Shown here: positions 57,691 to 64,000 of the stretch, piece after piece
How positions within the stretch are numbered: the first letter of the stretch is position 1
Layout of the letters: every line of letters begins with the position of its first letter
NCBI GenBank assembly: GCA_045600945.1
Contig: JAZRYX010000044.1
Location: 4,754-68,753, forward strand
Reading direction: 5' to 3'
Length of the DNA: 64,000 bases
From: Darwinimomas sp045600945
GTDB taxonomy: Bacteria; Bacillota; Clostridia; Lachnospirales; Lachnospiraceae
Translations under genes and position numbers: made by a program
Notes under the pieces: model-generated
Told to the model about the DNA's origin: nothing
The model's input: the letters and a program-made list of their open reading frames with translations, nothing else
The model's database searches: none

Positions 57691-59112
57691 ATGAAAAGTT
57701 TTAAAGATATTAAAGATCTTATCGAACTCGCCGATATTCAGATGATCGATTTTAAAATCGTTGACATCGACGGGAGGTATCGTCATGTAACCGTGCCCGC
57801 TTCCAATTTTTCAAAGGAGCTTATGCAGGATGGTATAGGTTTTGACGCATCAAACTACGGATACGCCATCCTTGAGAAAAGTGATATGGTATTCATACCG
57901 GATCTCGATACTGCTGTCATCGATCCGTTCTGTGAGATTCCTACTCTCTCCATAGGCGGAAATGCAATGATCATAGATCATCCTAAGAATCGTCCGCTTC
58001 CCCAGTATCCGAGAAATGTCGTAAAGGCAGCTGAGGAGTACATGAAGAAAACCGGTATCGCAGATGAGATGATTATCCTTCCTGAGTTTGAGTTCTATCT
58101 CTTCGACGAGGCAGGCTGGGAAGTAAGTCCGCGTCATATAGGATTTGATGTTGACTATCAGGCAGCCCACTGGAACAGTGATGAAGATCGTCACGGCAAT
58201 GTTACCGGTTACCAGAAAGCCTACCATATCGACAAGCCTTTCGATACTACATTTGACGTAAGAAGTCAGATGTGTTTGTATCTTGAAGAAGCAGGCATCC
58301 CTATTAAGTATCATCATCCGGAAGTCGGTTCCGCAGGACAGTTTGAGATTGAGCCTAAGCTCGGAACGATGAGCGCTATGGCTGATGCTACCATGATGAT
58401 CAAATATATCATAAGAAATACAGCCGAGGAGTACGGAATGACGGCGACATTTATGCCGAAGCCTGTATATAAAGAAGCAGGAAGCGGTATGCATGTTCAC
58501 ATGCTTCTTAAAAAAGACGGCAAGCCTGTCTTCTCCGATGATAAAGGATACTCTCATCTTTCAAAGACAGCACTTTATTTCATCGGCGGTTTGCTCACAC
58601 ATATCGGTTCACTCTGCGCTATCACAAATCCGAGCACGAACTCATACAAGAGACTCGTTCCGGGTTATGAAGCACCTGTTAATGCAGTATATGCAACATC
58701 CAACAGAAGTGCTGTTGTCAGGATCCCGGCATATGCCAAGACACCGGAGCATCGCAGATTCGAACTCAGAAATCCGGATGCGACATGCAATCCGTATTAC
58801 GCATACGCAGCCATCCTCATGGCAGGTCTTGACGGAATAAAGAAAAAGATCGATCCTGTGAAAGCCGGATTCGGACCGTATGATGTCAACCTCTTCAATC
58901 TTCCGGATGAAGAAAAAGCAAAACTCAAGAAGCTTCCGAAATCACTTGATGAGGCACTTGATGAGCTTGAGAAAGATTATGCATACCTGCTTGAAGGCGG
59001 AGTATTCACGGAAGACATGATAAAAAATCACATCGCACGCAAGCGCGCCGATGCAGTCGAGATAAGCACTGTACCTCACCCGGCTGAATATGATAAATAC
59101 TATAATTGCTGA
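57691..59112 (+). CDS. glnA: Glutamine synthetase, GSI-alpha type
   Basis: Makes glutamine from glutamate and ammonia. The 473 residues show VDIDGRYRHVTVPASNF, DIHxx-like metal sites (LPEFEFYLF, GQFEIE), GSGMHVHMLLKKDGKPVF with the catalytic His, and NPSTNSYKRLVPGYEAPVNAVYATSNRSAVVRIP (read in pieces). The adenylylation Tyr of GSI-beta is replaced by Phe in VNLFNLPDEE, so control by adenylylation is not expected. ATG at 57691 (MKSFKDIKDL) follows AGAGG; an earlier frame start at 57640 has none. It is followed by a strong terminator. Confidence 0.96.
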   Translation: MKSFKDIKDLIELADIQMIDFKIVDIDGRYRHVTVPASNFSKELMQDGIGFDASNYGYAILEKSDMVFIPDLDTAVIDPFCEIPTLSIGGNAMIIDHPKNRPLPQYPRNVVKAAEEYMKKTGIADEMIILPEFEFYLFDEAGWEVSPRHIGFDVDYQAAHWNSDEDRHGNVTGYQKAYHIDKPFDTTFDVRSQMCLYLEEAGIPIKYHHPEVGSAGQFEIEPKLGTMSAMADATMMIKYIIRNTAEEYGMTATFMPKPVYKEAGSGMHVHMLLKKDGKPVFSDDKGYSHLSKTALYFIGGLLTHIGSLCAITNPSTNSYKRLVPGYEAPVNAVYATSNRSAVVRIPAYAKTPEHRRFELRNPDATCNPYYAYAAILMAGLDGIKKKIDPVKAGFGPYDVNLFNLPDEEKAKLKKLPKSLDEALDELEKDYAYLLEGGVFTEDMIKNHIARKRADAVEISTVPHPAEYDKYYNC

Positions 59113-59115
59113 TGG

Positions 59116-59156
59116 AAACTGGGATTCAGAACTTATTTCCGAATCCCAGTTTTTTA
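59116..59156 (+). terminator. Terminator of glnA
   Basis: AAACTGGGATTC, 13-base loop, GAATCCCAGTTT, then TTT. Twelve perfect pairs four bases after the stop codon. Confidence 0.92.
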
Positions 59157-59264
59157 CTATCTCAGCAAAAATAACTGATACTTCCTATTTAAAAACCTGC
59201 GGCATGTTCAAAGCCTCCGTTTCTCGAAAACTCCATTATCAGATTGGACGTTGACTTAATAATA

Positions 59265-59552
59265 TTATGATACTGACTGAATCAAAGATATTTCCTTTTC
59301 TCTTTCCTTCAAGGTTATTAGAAGATCATAATTGGTCTGAAGATTCATCCAGAATTCAGATGTTGTACCAAAATATCTTCCAAGGCGCAAAGCAGTATCT
59401 GCTGTTATACTACGTCTTTCATTAACAATTTCTCCTATCCTCGTTACCGGAATATGCAAAGCTAAGGCAAGAGCATTCTGAGAAATGCCCATCGGCTTCA
59501 TGAACTCCTCGCGAAGTATCTCTCCCGGATGAATTAAATTTTCAGTTCTCAT
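59265..59552 (-). CDS. HigA-type antitoxin
   Basis: The 95 residues form an HTH protein of the HigA group: HPGEILREEFMKPMGISQNALA at the start, ALHIPVTRIGEIVNERRSIT, DTALRLGRYFGTTSEFWMNL. It would neutralise the toxin of the adjacent gene and repress their promoter. It follows the toxin by 12 bases, the reversed order of HigBA systems. Confidence 0.93.
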   Translation of the reverse strand: MRTENLIHPGEILREEFMKPMGISQNALALALHIPVTRIGEIVNERRSITADTALRLGRYFGTTSEFWMNLQTNYDLLITLKEREKEISLIQSVS

Positions 59553-59564
59553 ATCTTCTCTCCT

Positions 59565-59843
59565 CTAGTGGTAATCGACAATTTCAATACTGTATGCTCC
59601 ACCGTCGCCCCATACAAAACATATTCTATACTGATCATTAATACGTATGCTATGCTGACCTTCTCTATCTCCATGCAATGGTTCCAAATGATTTCCTGGT
59701 GGGATTTTCAAATCTTCGAGTACCACTGCTGCAGCAATCATATCAAGCTTACGCAAAGCTATACGTTCATATGCTTTATATTTCTTGTTATGTCCGATAT
59801 TGTATAATCTTTCAGTATCTTTATCCTTAAATGATTTAATCAT
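59565..59843 (-). CDS. HigB/RelE-type toxin
   Basis: mRNA-cleaving toxin of 92 residues with a RelE fold. Family features include MIKSFKDKDTERLYNIGHNK, NHLEPLHGDREGQHSIRIND, and QYRICFVWGDGGAYSIEIVDYH. It starts at the ATG six bases after the -10 box with no ribosome-binding site, so its mRNA seems leaderless. It is the first gene of the pair. An operator lies inside the promoter. Confidence 0.92.
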   Translation of the reverse strand: MIKSFKDKDTERLYNIGHNKKYKAYERIALRKLDMIAAAVVLEDLKIPPGNHLEPLHGDREGQHSIRINDQYRICFVWGDGGAYSIEIVDYH

Positions 59844-59849
59844 ATTTAG

Positions 59850-59878
59850 ATGATATAACGTTTGGCGTTATATGTCAA
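59850..59878 (-). promoter_or_regulatory. Promoter with operator in the spacer, first TA pair
   Basis: Minus strand: TTGACA (59878-59873), 17-base spacer, TATCAT (59855-59850). A perfect palindrome ATATAACG-TTTGG-CGTTATAT (59853-59873) fills the spacer. Probably bound by the HigA-type antitoxin. Confidence 0.82.
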
Positions 59879-59957
59879 TATTCTTCTTTTTCAATGAACA
59901 AGCAAAGTAAATATCAAGCAATTTTTTCTGTCCCGGCCACAAAAAGCAAAGTCCAAA

Positions 59958-61199
59958 TTAACTATATATCGGATGCTCACTGCATAGTTTTACAACTTCT
60001 TCCGATACACTGTCCTTCCTGTTCTCATAATCAAAGATACAGTCACATACCCATCCGGCAATAAGTGACATCTCCTTTTCTTTAAATCCGCGGGTCGTAA
60101 CCGCAGGTGTACCTATACGAAGTCCGCTGGTTACTGTAGGCTTCTGCGGGTCACCCGGTATCGCGTTTTTATTTGCCGTGATATGTACGCTGTCCAGACG
60201 GTTCTGAAGTTCTATTCCCGTTACTCCGGTTCCTGTCAGATCAAGAAGCATCAAGTGATTATCGGTTCCTCCCGATACCAGATGTATACCCTTCTTCGTG
60301 AACTCATCTGCCAGTGCGGCTGCATTTGCAACAACCTGCTTCTGGTAATTCGTAAAATCTTCCTTTAGTGCCTCACCAAGAGCAACTGCCTTGGCTGCAA
60401 TAATATGCATCAAAGGTCCACCCTGAGTTCCGGGGAATATTGCCTTATCCACTTGTTTTGCAAACTGCTCCCTGCAGAATATCATACCGCCTCTCGGACC
60501 GCGAAGGGTCTTATGAGTCGTTGTAGTAACTATATCTGCATACGGAAATGGTGACGGATGCACTCCTGCTGCAACCAGACCTGCAATATGCGCCATATCC
60601 ACCATAAGATATGCTCCTACTTCATCTGCTATCTCCCGGAAAGCAGCGAAATCAATGATTCTCGGATACGCACTTGCGCCTGCAAGAATAAGCTTCGGAC
60701 GATTCTCTACGGCAAGCTTCCTGACCTCATCATAATCTATGCGCCCTGTCTCTGTATTTATTCCATAAGACACTGAATTAAAGTGTTTTCCGGAAATGTT
60801 GACCTTCGCTCCGTGTGAAAGATGTCCTCCTGCGGGAAGTCCCATTCCCAAAACCGTATCTCCGCTTTGCAGCATGGCATAAAAAGCTGCAAGATTTGCA
60901 TTGGCACCGGAGTGAGGCTGAACATTTACATACTCAGCACCTTTAAACAATTCAAGTGCCCTCTTTCTTGCAATCTCCTCAACCACATCAACATATTCGC
61001 ATCCTCCGTAATAACGATGTGCAGGATATCCCTCCGCATACTTATTTGTAAGTATGCTTCCGGCAGCATCCAGCACTGCCTGAGATACGATATTTTCCGA
61101 TGCAATCAGTTCTATATTATTCTGCTGCCTGTTAAGTTCATTACCGATTGCCGAAGCAAGCTCCGGGTCGTATGCTGTAAGTCTGTCTAATGAATCCAT
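59958..61199 (-). CDS. glyA: Serine hydroxymethyltransferase
   Basis: PLP enzyme interconverting serine and glycine with tetrahydrofolate. The 413 residues show NIELIASENIVSQAVLDAAGS, NKYAEGYPAHRYYGGCEYVD, GMGLPAGGHLSHGAKVNISG, VDMAHIAGLVAAGVHPSP, and the PLP-lysine in DIVTTTTHKTLRGPRGGMIF. It lies between two toxin-antitoxin pairs, all on the minus strand. GGGG and AT-rich sequence precede the ATG. Confidence 0.97.
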   Translation of the reverse strand: MDSLDRLTAYDPELASAIGNELNRQQNNIELIASENIVSQAVLDAAGSILTNKYAEGYPAHRYYGGCEYVDVVEEIARKRALELFKGAEYVNVQPHSGANANLAAFYAMLQSGDTVLGMGLPAGGHLSHGAKVNISGKHFNSVSYGINTETGRIDYDEVRKLAVENRPKLILAGASAYPRIIDFAAFREIADEVGAYLMVDMAHIAGLVAAGVHPSPFPYADIVTTTTHKTLRGPRGGMIFCREQFAKQVDKAIFPGTQGGPLMHIIAAKAVALGEALKEDFTNYQKQVVANAAALADEFTKKGIHLVSGGTDNHLMLLDLTGTGVTGIELQNRLDSVHITANKNAIPGDPQKPTVTSGLRIGTPAVTTRGFKEKEMSLIAGWVCDCIFDYENRKDSVSEEVVKLCSEHPIYS

Positions 61200-61239
61200 A
61201 ATACCAAAACCCCACGTAAGTTTGATTAACTATTAACTA

Positions 61240-61563
61240 TTAATTCTTAATTAGATATTGATCCATCGAGAGAATTCCCTGATTGATTAATTCCAGAATT
61301 CTACATGCTGGGCCACTCGGATTGTTTACTCCCTCTTCCCAAGCTTCAACCGTCTTTTTTGATACACCAAAGCATTTTGCAAAAACGGCTTGCGAAGTAC
61401 CGGTCTTTTTTCTTATCTCTCGTACTTCAGTAGCGGAATACTCTGTAACCGGTTTTATCTCCATCACGGTTCTTCTTCCCTGCGATGTCCCATAGTTCTT
61501 TATATCTTCAACTTCTTCTGTAAGGCTTTGCCTAAGACTCTCATACATCGAACTCATCTTCAT
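61240..61563 (-). CDS. XRE-family antitoxin (NadS/HigA2-like)
   Basis: The 107 residues begin with a polar region (MSSMYESLRQSLTEEVEDIK) and have a C-terminal HTH (EYSATEVREIRKKTGTSQAVFA, KCFGVSKKTVEAWEEGVNNPSG). This is the antitoxin layout of type II systems in which the toxin is RelE/HigB2-like. It starts three bases after the toxin gene. It may bind the operator upstream. Confidence 0.88.
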   Translation of the reverse strand: MKMSSMYESLRQSLTEEVEDIKNYGTSQGRRTVMEIKPVTEYSATEVREIRKKTGTSQAVFAKCFGVSKKTVEAWEEGVNNPSGPACRILELINQGILSMDQYLIKN

Positions 61564-61566
61564 CTC

Positions 61567-61899
61567 CTAACCAAATTCTTTAATAAATTCAACAAGCTTC
61601 TTCAATTCATTTTTTTCTGCTTTTGAAAGATTGTCCTTTTCATTCTTGGCAAACACATCCAATAGATGTATTTCTTCTCTTACTTCGATATCCAAATAGC
61701 ATACCCGTGACGATCCACTCTTTCCCTGATTCTCGTATGCAAATCTCATTTTACGGAGTCCACCGGTGCCTCTAATTACTGCCCCAATCTTTGGATCTTC
61801 CAAAAGAGCCTCCTGTAACCTCCTTAGGTCATCATCAGTAAAACCTAAGTCTTTCCACTTATTTGTAAAATATTTTGTCTCAATGAAGGTTCTTTTCAT
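61567..61899 (-). CDS. RelE/HigB-like toxin of second TA pair
   Basis: The 110 residues match the HigB2/RelE-like group (PF06296): MKRTFIETKYFTNKWKDLGF, LRRLQEALLEDPKIGAVIRG, GGLRKMRFAYENQGKSGSSR, VCYLDIEVREEIHLLDVFAK. It is the first gene of the pair. Its ATG is six bases past the -10, so it is probably leaderless. Confidence 0.9.
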   Translation of the reverse strand: MKRTFIETKYFTNKWKDLGFTDDDLRRLQEALLEDPKIGAVIRGTGGLRKMRFAYENQGKSGSSRVCYLDIEVREEIHLLDVFAKNEKDNLSKAEKNELKKLVEFIKEFG

Positions 61900-61905
61900 A
61901 ACTCT

Positions 61906-61933
61906 ATTATATCCTATTAAATAGGATTGTCAA
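61906..61933 (-). promoter_or_regulatory. Promoter with operator in the spacer, second TA pair
   Basis: Minus strand: TTGACA (61933-61928), 16-base spacer, TATAAT (61911-61906). The perfect palindrome ATCCTATTAAATAGGAT (61911-61927) fills the spacer. Confidence 0.84.
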
Positions 61934-62504
61934 ATGATTGCTCGTATCAAGACAGTTCCTACTAAATGTCAAATAGTAATCTGACACAAAAGCTGATACA
62001 AGCTGCCAGGTTTTGTCTTGGTTTCTGAGTGCGTCCAGCAAGGTAACTTCCCGCTGTAGGCCCCACGGTGACAACTATATACCCTCTTTGGTTTCCCTCA
62101 ATCTATGAGGCCCGCTGATTAGCGGGCCTCTGAATTTACATATTCTTCGGGTCATTGTCCCGTCACATTTAAAACAGTCCAATTGTGACAGTTATTTTGT
62201 CCAATTAGCTTACCCTATCGGTGCCTAATGATGGTCACTGACAAGGTTCTTTAAAATCCATTAACCCCTTGATTATTAAGCATTTTTCCAACAAAAAAGA
62301 GGCCCGAATTATTATCCGTTGACCTCTTATACTATTTCCTATCGTGCTATTTTATTTGTCACCGACAGGGTGTTTTATTTGATACTGGTACAGAGTGTCT
62401 CTAGATGATATGTCTGTTTGAAATATAACACCCAATGAGACTAAAATCAAGTCTACCTATGAGCCATACTTATAATAAGAAGCTCATATTATCTTTATTG
62501 AAAT
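61934..62504. other. Gene-poor accessory stretch
   Basis: No convincing gene. It contains a hairpin GAGGCCCGCT/AGCGGGCCTC (62107-62130), two copies of GTCCAATT (62179-62211), TGTCA-like sequence near 61966-61982, and T/A-rich sequence. A short minus-strand frame (about 61926-62071, with VTLLDALRNQDKTWQLVSAF) has no start or family. It may be the decayed remains of a mobile element, but I cannot identify one. Confidence 0.5.
62107..62130. terminator. GC-rich hairpin in the gene-poor stretch
   Basis: GAGGCCCGCT, loop GATT, AGCGGGCCTC, ten perfect pairs. Followed on plus by TGAATTT, with no clear T-run. A terminator or remnant. Confidence 0.5.
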
Positions 62505-62942
62505 CTATGAGACATCATTTTTCTTTGATAATGGACTAATAAACACCTTCATAACATATGCCTCTCTACCATTGTAAATAATCTTTACCCAATCATCATC
62601 AATCTCTTCTATAACCCTAATCAGTTCTTTTCCTTCCAGCATCCCTATCACTTCAGCATCACTGCTAGGTTCTCTTCTCACATTAAGTAAATCAGTATCA
62701 ACGATATAGTTTTCATAAAGAACAGAATTATTGATTATTTCTTCAAGTCTTGAGATTTCCAGTTCCTTTGTTCCTAGCTCCTGCTTTAATTCCGCTTCCT
62801 TTGATTTTGCAGAAGAAACTTCGTTTTCTAATTCTAGTATTCTATTATCCCTCGACTCAATTTCTGCCTTATCTATCAAAGCCTTGCTGCAACCACAGCA
62901 AAGTAGTGCAACCAATATTACTGTAAACAGTATTTTCTTCAT
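62505..62942 (-). CDS. Lipoprotein with coiled coil and SH3b domain
   Basis: The 145 residues start with a lipobox (LLCCGCSKAL), then a coiled-coil region (about 25-70; ELENEVSSAKSKEAELKQEL), and a bacterial SH3 domain (about 78-135; TDLLNVRREPSSDAEVIGML, DDWVKIIYNGREAYVMKVFI). It is probably attached outside the membrane and binds wall or protein. GAGG is before the ATG. The function is unknown; it lies downstream of the CoiA-like gene. Confidence 0.83.
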   Translation of the reverse strand: MKKILFTVILVALLCCGCSKALIDKAEIESRDNRILELENEVSSAKSKEAELKQELGTKELEISRLEEIINNSVLYENYIVDTDLLNVRREPSSDAEVIGMLEGKELIRVIEEIDDDWVKIIYNGREAYVMKVFISPLSKKNDVS

Positions 62943-62977
62943 TGGAAAACCTCGCTAATTATTCTCATCTTGCTGTT

Positions 62978-63784
62978 TTAAAAATAAAAATTCCGTCTAG
63001 CTGGAAGTGGATTTGAACGTTTGACGCTTTTATTAAAAGCAATATTTGGATTTTTTGCCAATTCCGATTTATATGGTTCCTGATTTAACCAGTGTTCTTC
63101 AGCAAAAAAGAACTCATCTATATCGATATCTGAACTCATAGTAATACTATGAACTGATAAGACTATATCGCTCAGCAAAAAATCCTCAGCAATTATCCTA
63201 TGTAAAACATCCCCTTCTGTTCCTGTATATACGCAAACACTGTAATTACTGCTCCGAAACTGCGGTACAGACTCTAAACACTTTCTTGGCGAATACATCC
63301 AATGATATTTTATATTGTCATACGGTCTTTCTACCCCGATTTTGCTTAGTCGTCCCATCTCTCTATCAGATGTACTGCTTTCGTCGAAAACCCATACAAT
63401 TCTTCTTCCTTCACTGATATGGAAAGCTGTTCTGCTAAAAAACTCATCTGTTGATATTGGGCTATGCTGAAATTCAATAACTGTCTTTGTTTTTTCTAAA
63501 TATACATCTGCAATATGGGTCTGCTTGGTTCTTTCATCTGGAAATCTTATTTCCTGACAGTCCTGTGGAAAATAATCCTGCATCCTAATATGCCACTCGG
63601 ATTTATAGTCTTTTTCTTTTCCGAATTTACACTCGGATTTAGGCATATGCGAAAAATAAGGGATTTTTATCTTCCCTGCTTTTGCTATTACTTTTTCTCC
63701 ACAGCATTGGCAGAAGCAATCTATGTTCTTTGCATCTGTTGAAGCTATAATTCTGTTGTTATCGCTATCTAAAGCAATCCGCAT
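62978..63784 (-). CDS. CoiA-like competence-family nuclease protein
   Basis: Member of the CoiA family (PF06054). The 268 residues from ATG 63784 (MRIALDSDNN) show the N-terminal zinc-like CFCQCCGEKVIAKAGKIKIP with YFSH, then the nuclease-like core SEWHIRMQDYFPQDCQEIRF, HIADVYLEKTKTVIEFQHSP, and the HISEGRRIVWVFDE segment. Acidic and Gln/His residues in the middle part suggest a PD-(D/E)XK fold. GGAG precedes this ATG; the longer frame to 63847 has none. Whether it works in competence or in another DNA process is unknown. Confidence 0.87.
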   Translation of the reverse strand: MRIALDSDNNRIIASTDAKNIDCFCQCCGEKVIAKAGKIKIPYFSHMPKSECKFGKEKDYKSEWHIRMQDYFPQDCQEIRFPDERTKQTHIADVYLEKTKTVIEFQHSPISTDEFFSRTAFHISEGRRIVWVFDESSTSDREMGRLSKIGVERPYDNIKYHWMYSPRKCLESVPQFRSSNYSVCVYTGTEGDVLHRIIAEDFLLSDIVLSVHSITMSSDIDIDEFFFAEEHWLNQEPYKSELAKNPNIAFNKSVKRSNPLPARRNFYF

Positions 63785-63847
63785 TTTCTTCTCCAATTGT
63801 TTATTTCTATTTATATTATATTTTATGCTTAAGATATAAGCAATCAT

Positions 63848-64000
63848 ATGGACATTTCCGATGAAGTAAAGGAATTGTCAGTTATAGAAAAACAGAATGG
63901 TCCCAAAGATATGATCTCAAAATTAATGTTAAGACATTCTACATCCTTAACTGAATTATAGCAAGACTTAAAGCAGACTTATCTGTTCCCGTATGGCAAG
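63848..64000 (+). pseudogene. Possible frameshifted HTH-type fragment at window edge
   Basis: A 37-codon frame from ATG 63848 reads MDISDEVKELSVIEKQ... and ends at TAG 63959 after LMLRHSTSLTEL. In a shifted frame the sequence continues as ARLKADLSVPVWQ, so the two parts together resemble a helix-turn-helix (LTEL-ARLKADL). This suggests a one- or two-base frameshift in a gene that continues beyond the window. Weak evidence. Confidence 0.35.

Noticed and set aside
59113..59264. Possible gene between glnA and the TA pair
   Set aside because: Only a terminator and AT-rich sequence are present.
61926..62071. Minus-strand reading VTLLDALRNQDKTWQLVSAF as part of a gene
   Set aside because: No start codon or ribosome-binding site, upstream stop codon, and no recognisable family.
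1..64000. tRNA, rRNA, CRISPR array or prophage
   Set aside because: I looked for tRNA T-arm-like sequence, direct repeat arrays and phage genes and found none.

Overview
The window looks like core chromosome of a member of the Firmicutes, class Clostridia, most likely family Lachnospiraceae. The evidence is gene content and protein style: McsA/McsB/ClpC, PyrR, Rex, WhiA, HprK, CoiA, a DUF1846 protein, a TM1266-type hydrogenase-associated regulator, GSI-alpha glutamine synthetase, and paired SH3/cohesin/cadherin-like surface proteins. A, T and purine-rich Shine-Dalgarno sites fit a moderately low-GC Gram-positive. Species is not assignable by eye. No rRNA, tRNA, CRISPR array or intact insertion sequence was seen.

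Layout. 1-2 kb: purine salvage (BMP-type nucleoside-binding lipoprotein behind a guanine-type riboswitch, and xpt). 2-6.4 kb: pheT/pheS with two small membrane proteins. 6.5-10.6 kb: GNAT, Mrp-type Fe-S carrier, queH and an rpoD with a huge Lys/Ala/Glu-rich N-terminal extension. 10.7-15.7 kb: likely operon nadE-trmH-membrane protein-birA-MATE, divergent from tcdA. 16.5-23.7 kb: protein quality-control operon gntR-mcsA-mcsB-clpC-radA-aminotransferase. 23.8-26.6 kb: TM1266-like regulator plus a NitT/TauT-type ABC importer behind a structured leader with mutually exclusive hairpins. 26.6-30.3 kb: two secreted/surface proteins. 30.4-32.5 kb: pyrR-uraA with a PyrR-type attenuator. 32.6-40.9 kb: DMT exporter, SH3/NlpC wall hydrolase, COG2426 protein, yebC, MATE, rex, dus, DUF6145-like, pfkA. 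40.9-48.8 kb: dnaE, Crh-like HPr, truncated whiA, murB, hprK, DUF1846. 48.8-59.1 kb: uvrC, Na/Pi symporter, lipoprotein, ftsH, orphan histidine kinase, recO, glnA. 59.2-64 kb: the only clearly accessory stretch, with two HigBA-like toxin-antitoxin pairs flanking glyA, a 570-base gene-poor stretch, an SH3 lipoprotein, a CoiA-like protein and a frameshifted fragment.

Themes. Nucleotide supply appears twice with RNA-based control (guanine riboswitch, PyrR attenuator). Carbon signalling is represented by hprK next to a Crh-like HPr that lacks His15. A notable regulatory pattern is that at least seven genes (tcdA, uvrC, the COG2426 gene, the SH3 wall protein, ftsH and both toxin genes) have a convincing -10 hexamer ending 6 to 8 bases before the ATG and no Shine-Dalgarno, which predicts leaderless mRNAs. 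Other unusual points are a NAD synthetase whose glutaminase domain has lost catalytic residues, an internally deleted WhiA, a GntR repressor where CtsR would be expected, promoters embedded in the preceding gene's terminator, and a nested inverted repeat that copies the 3' end of yebC.
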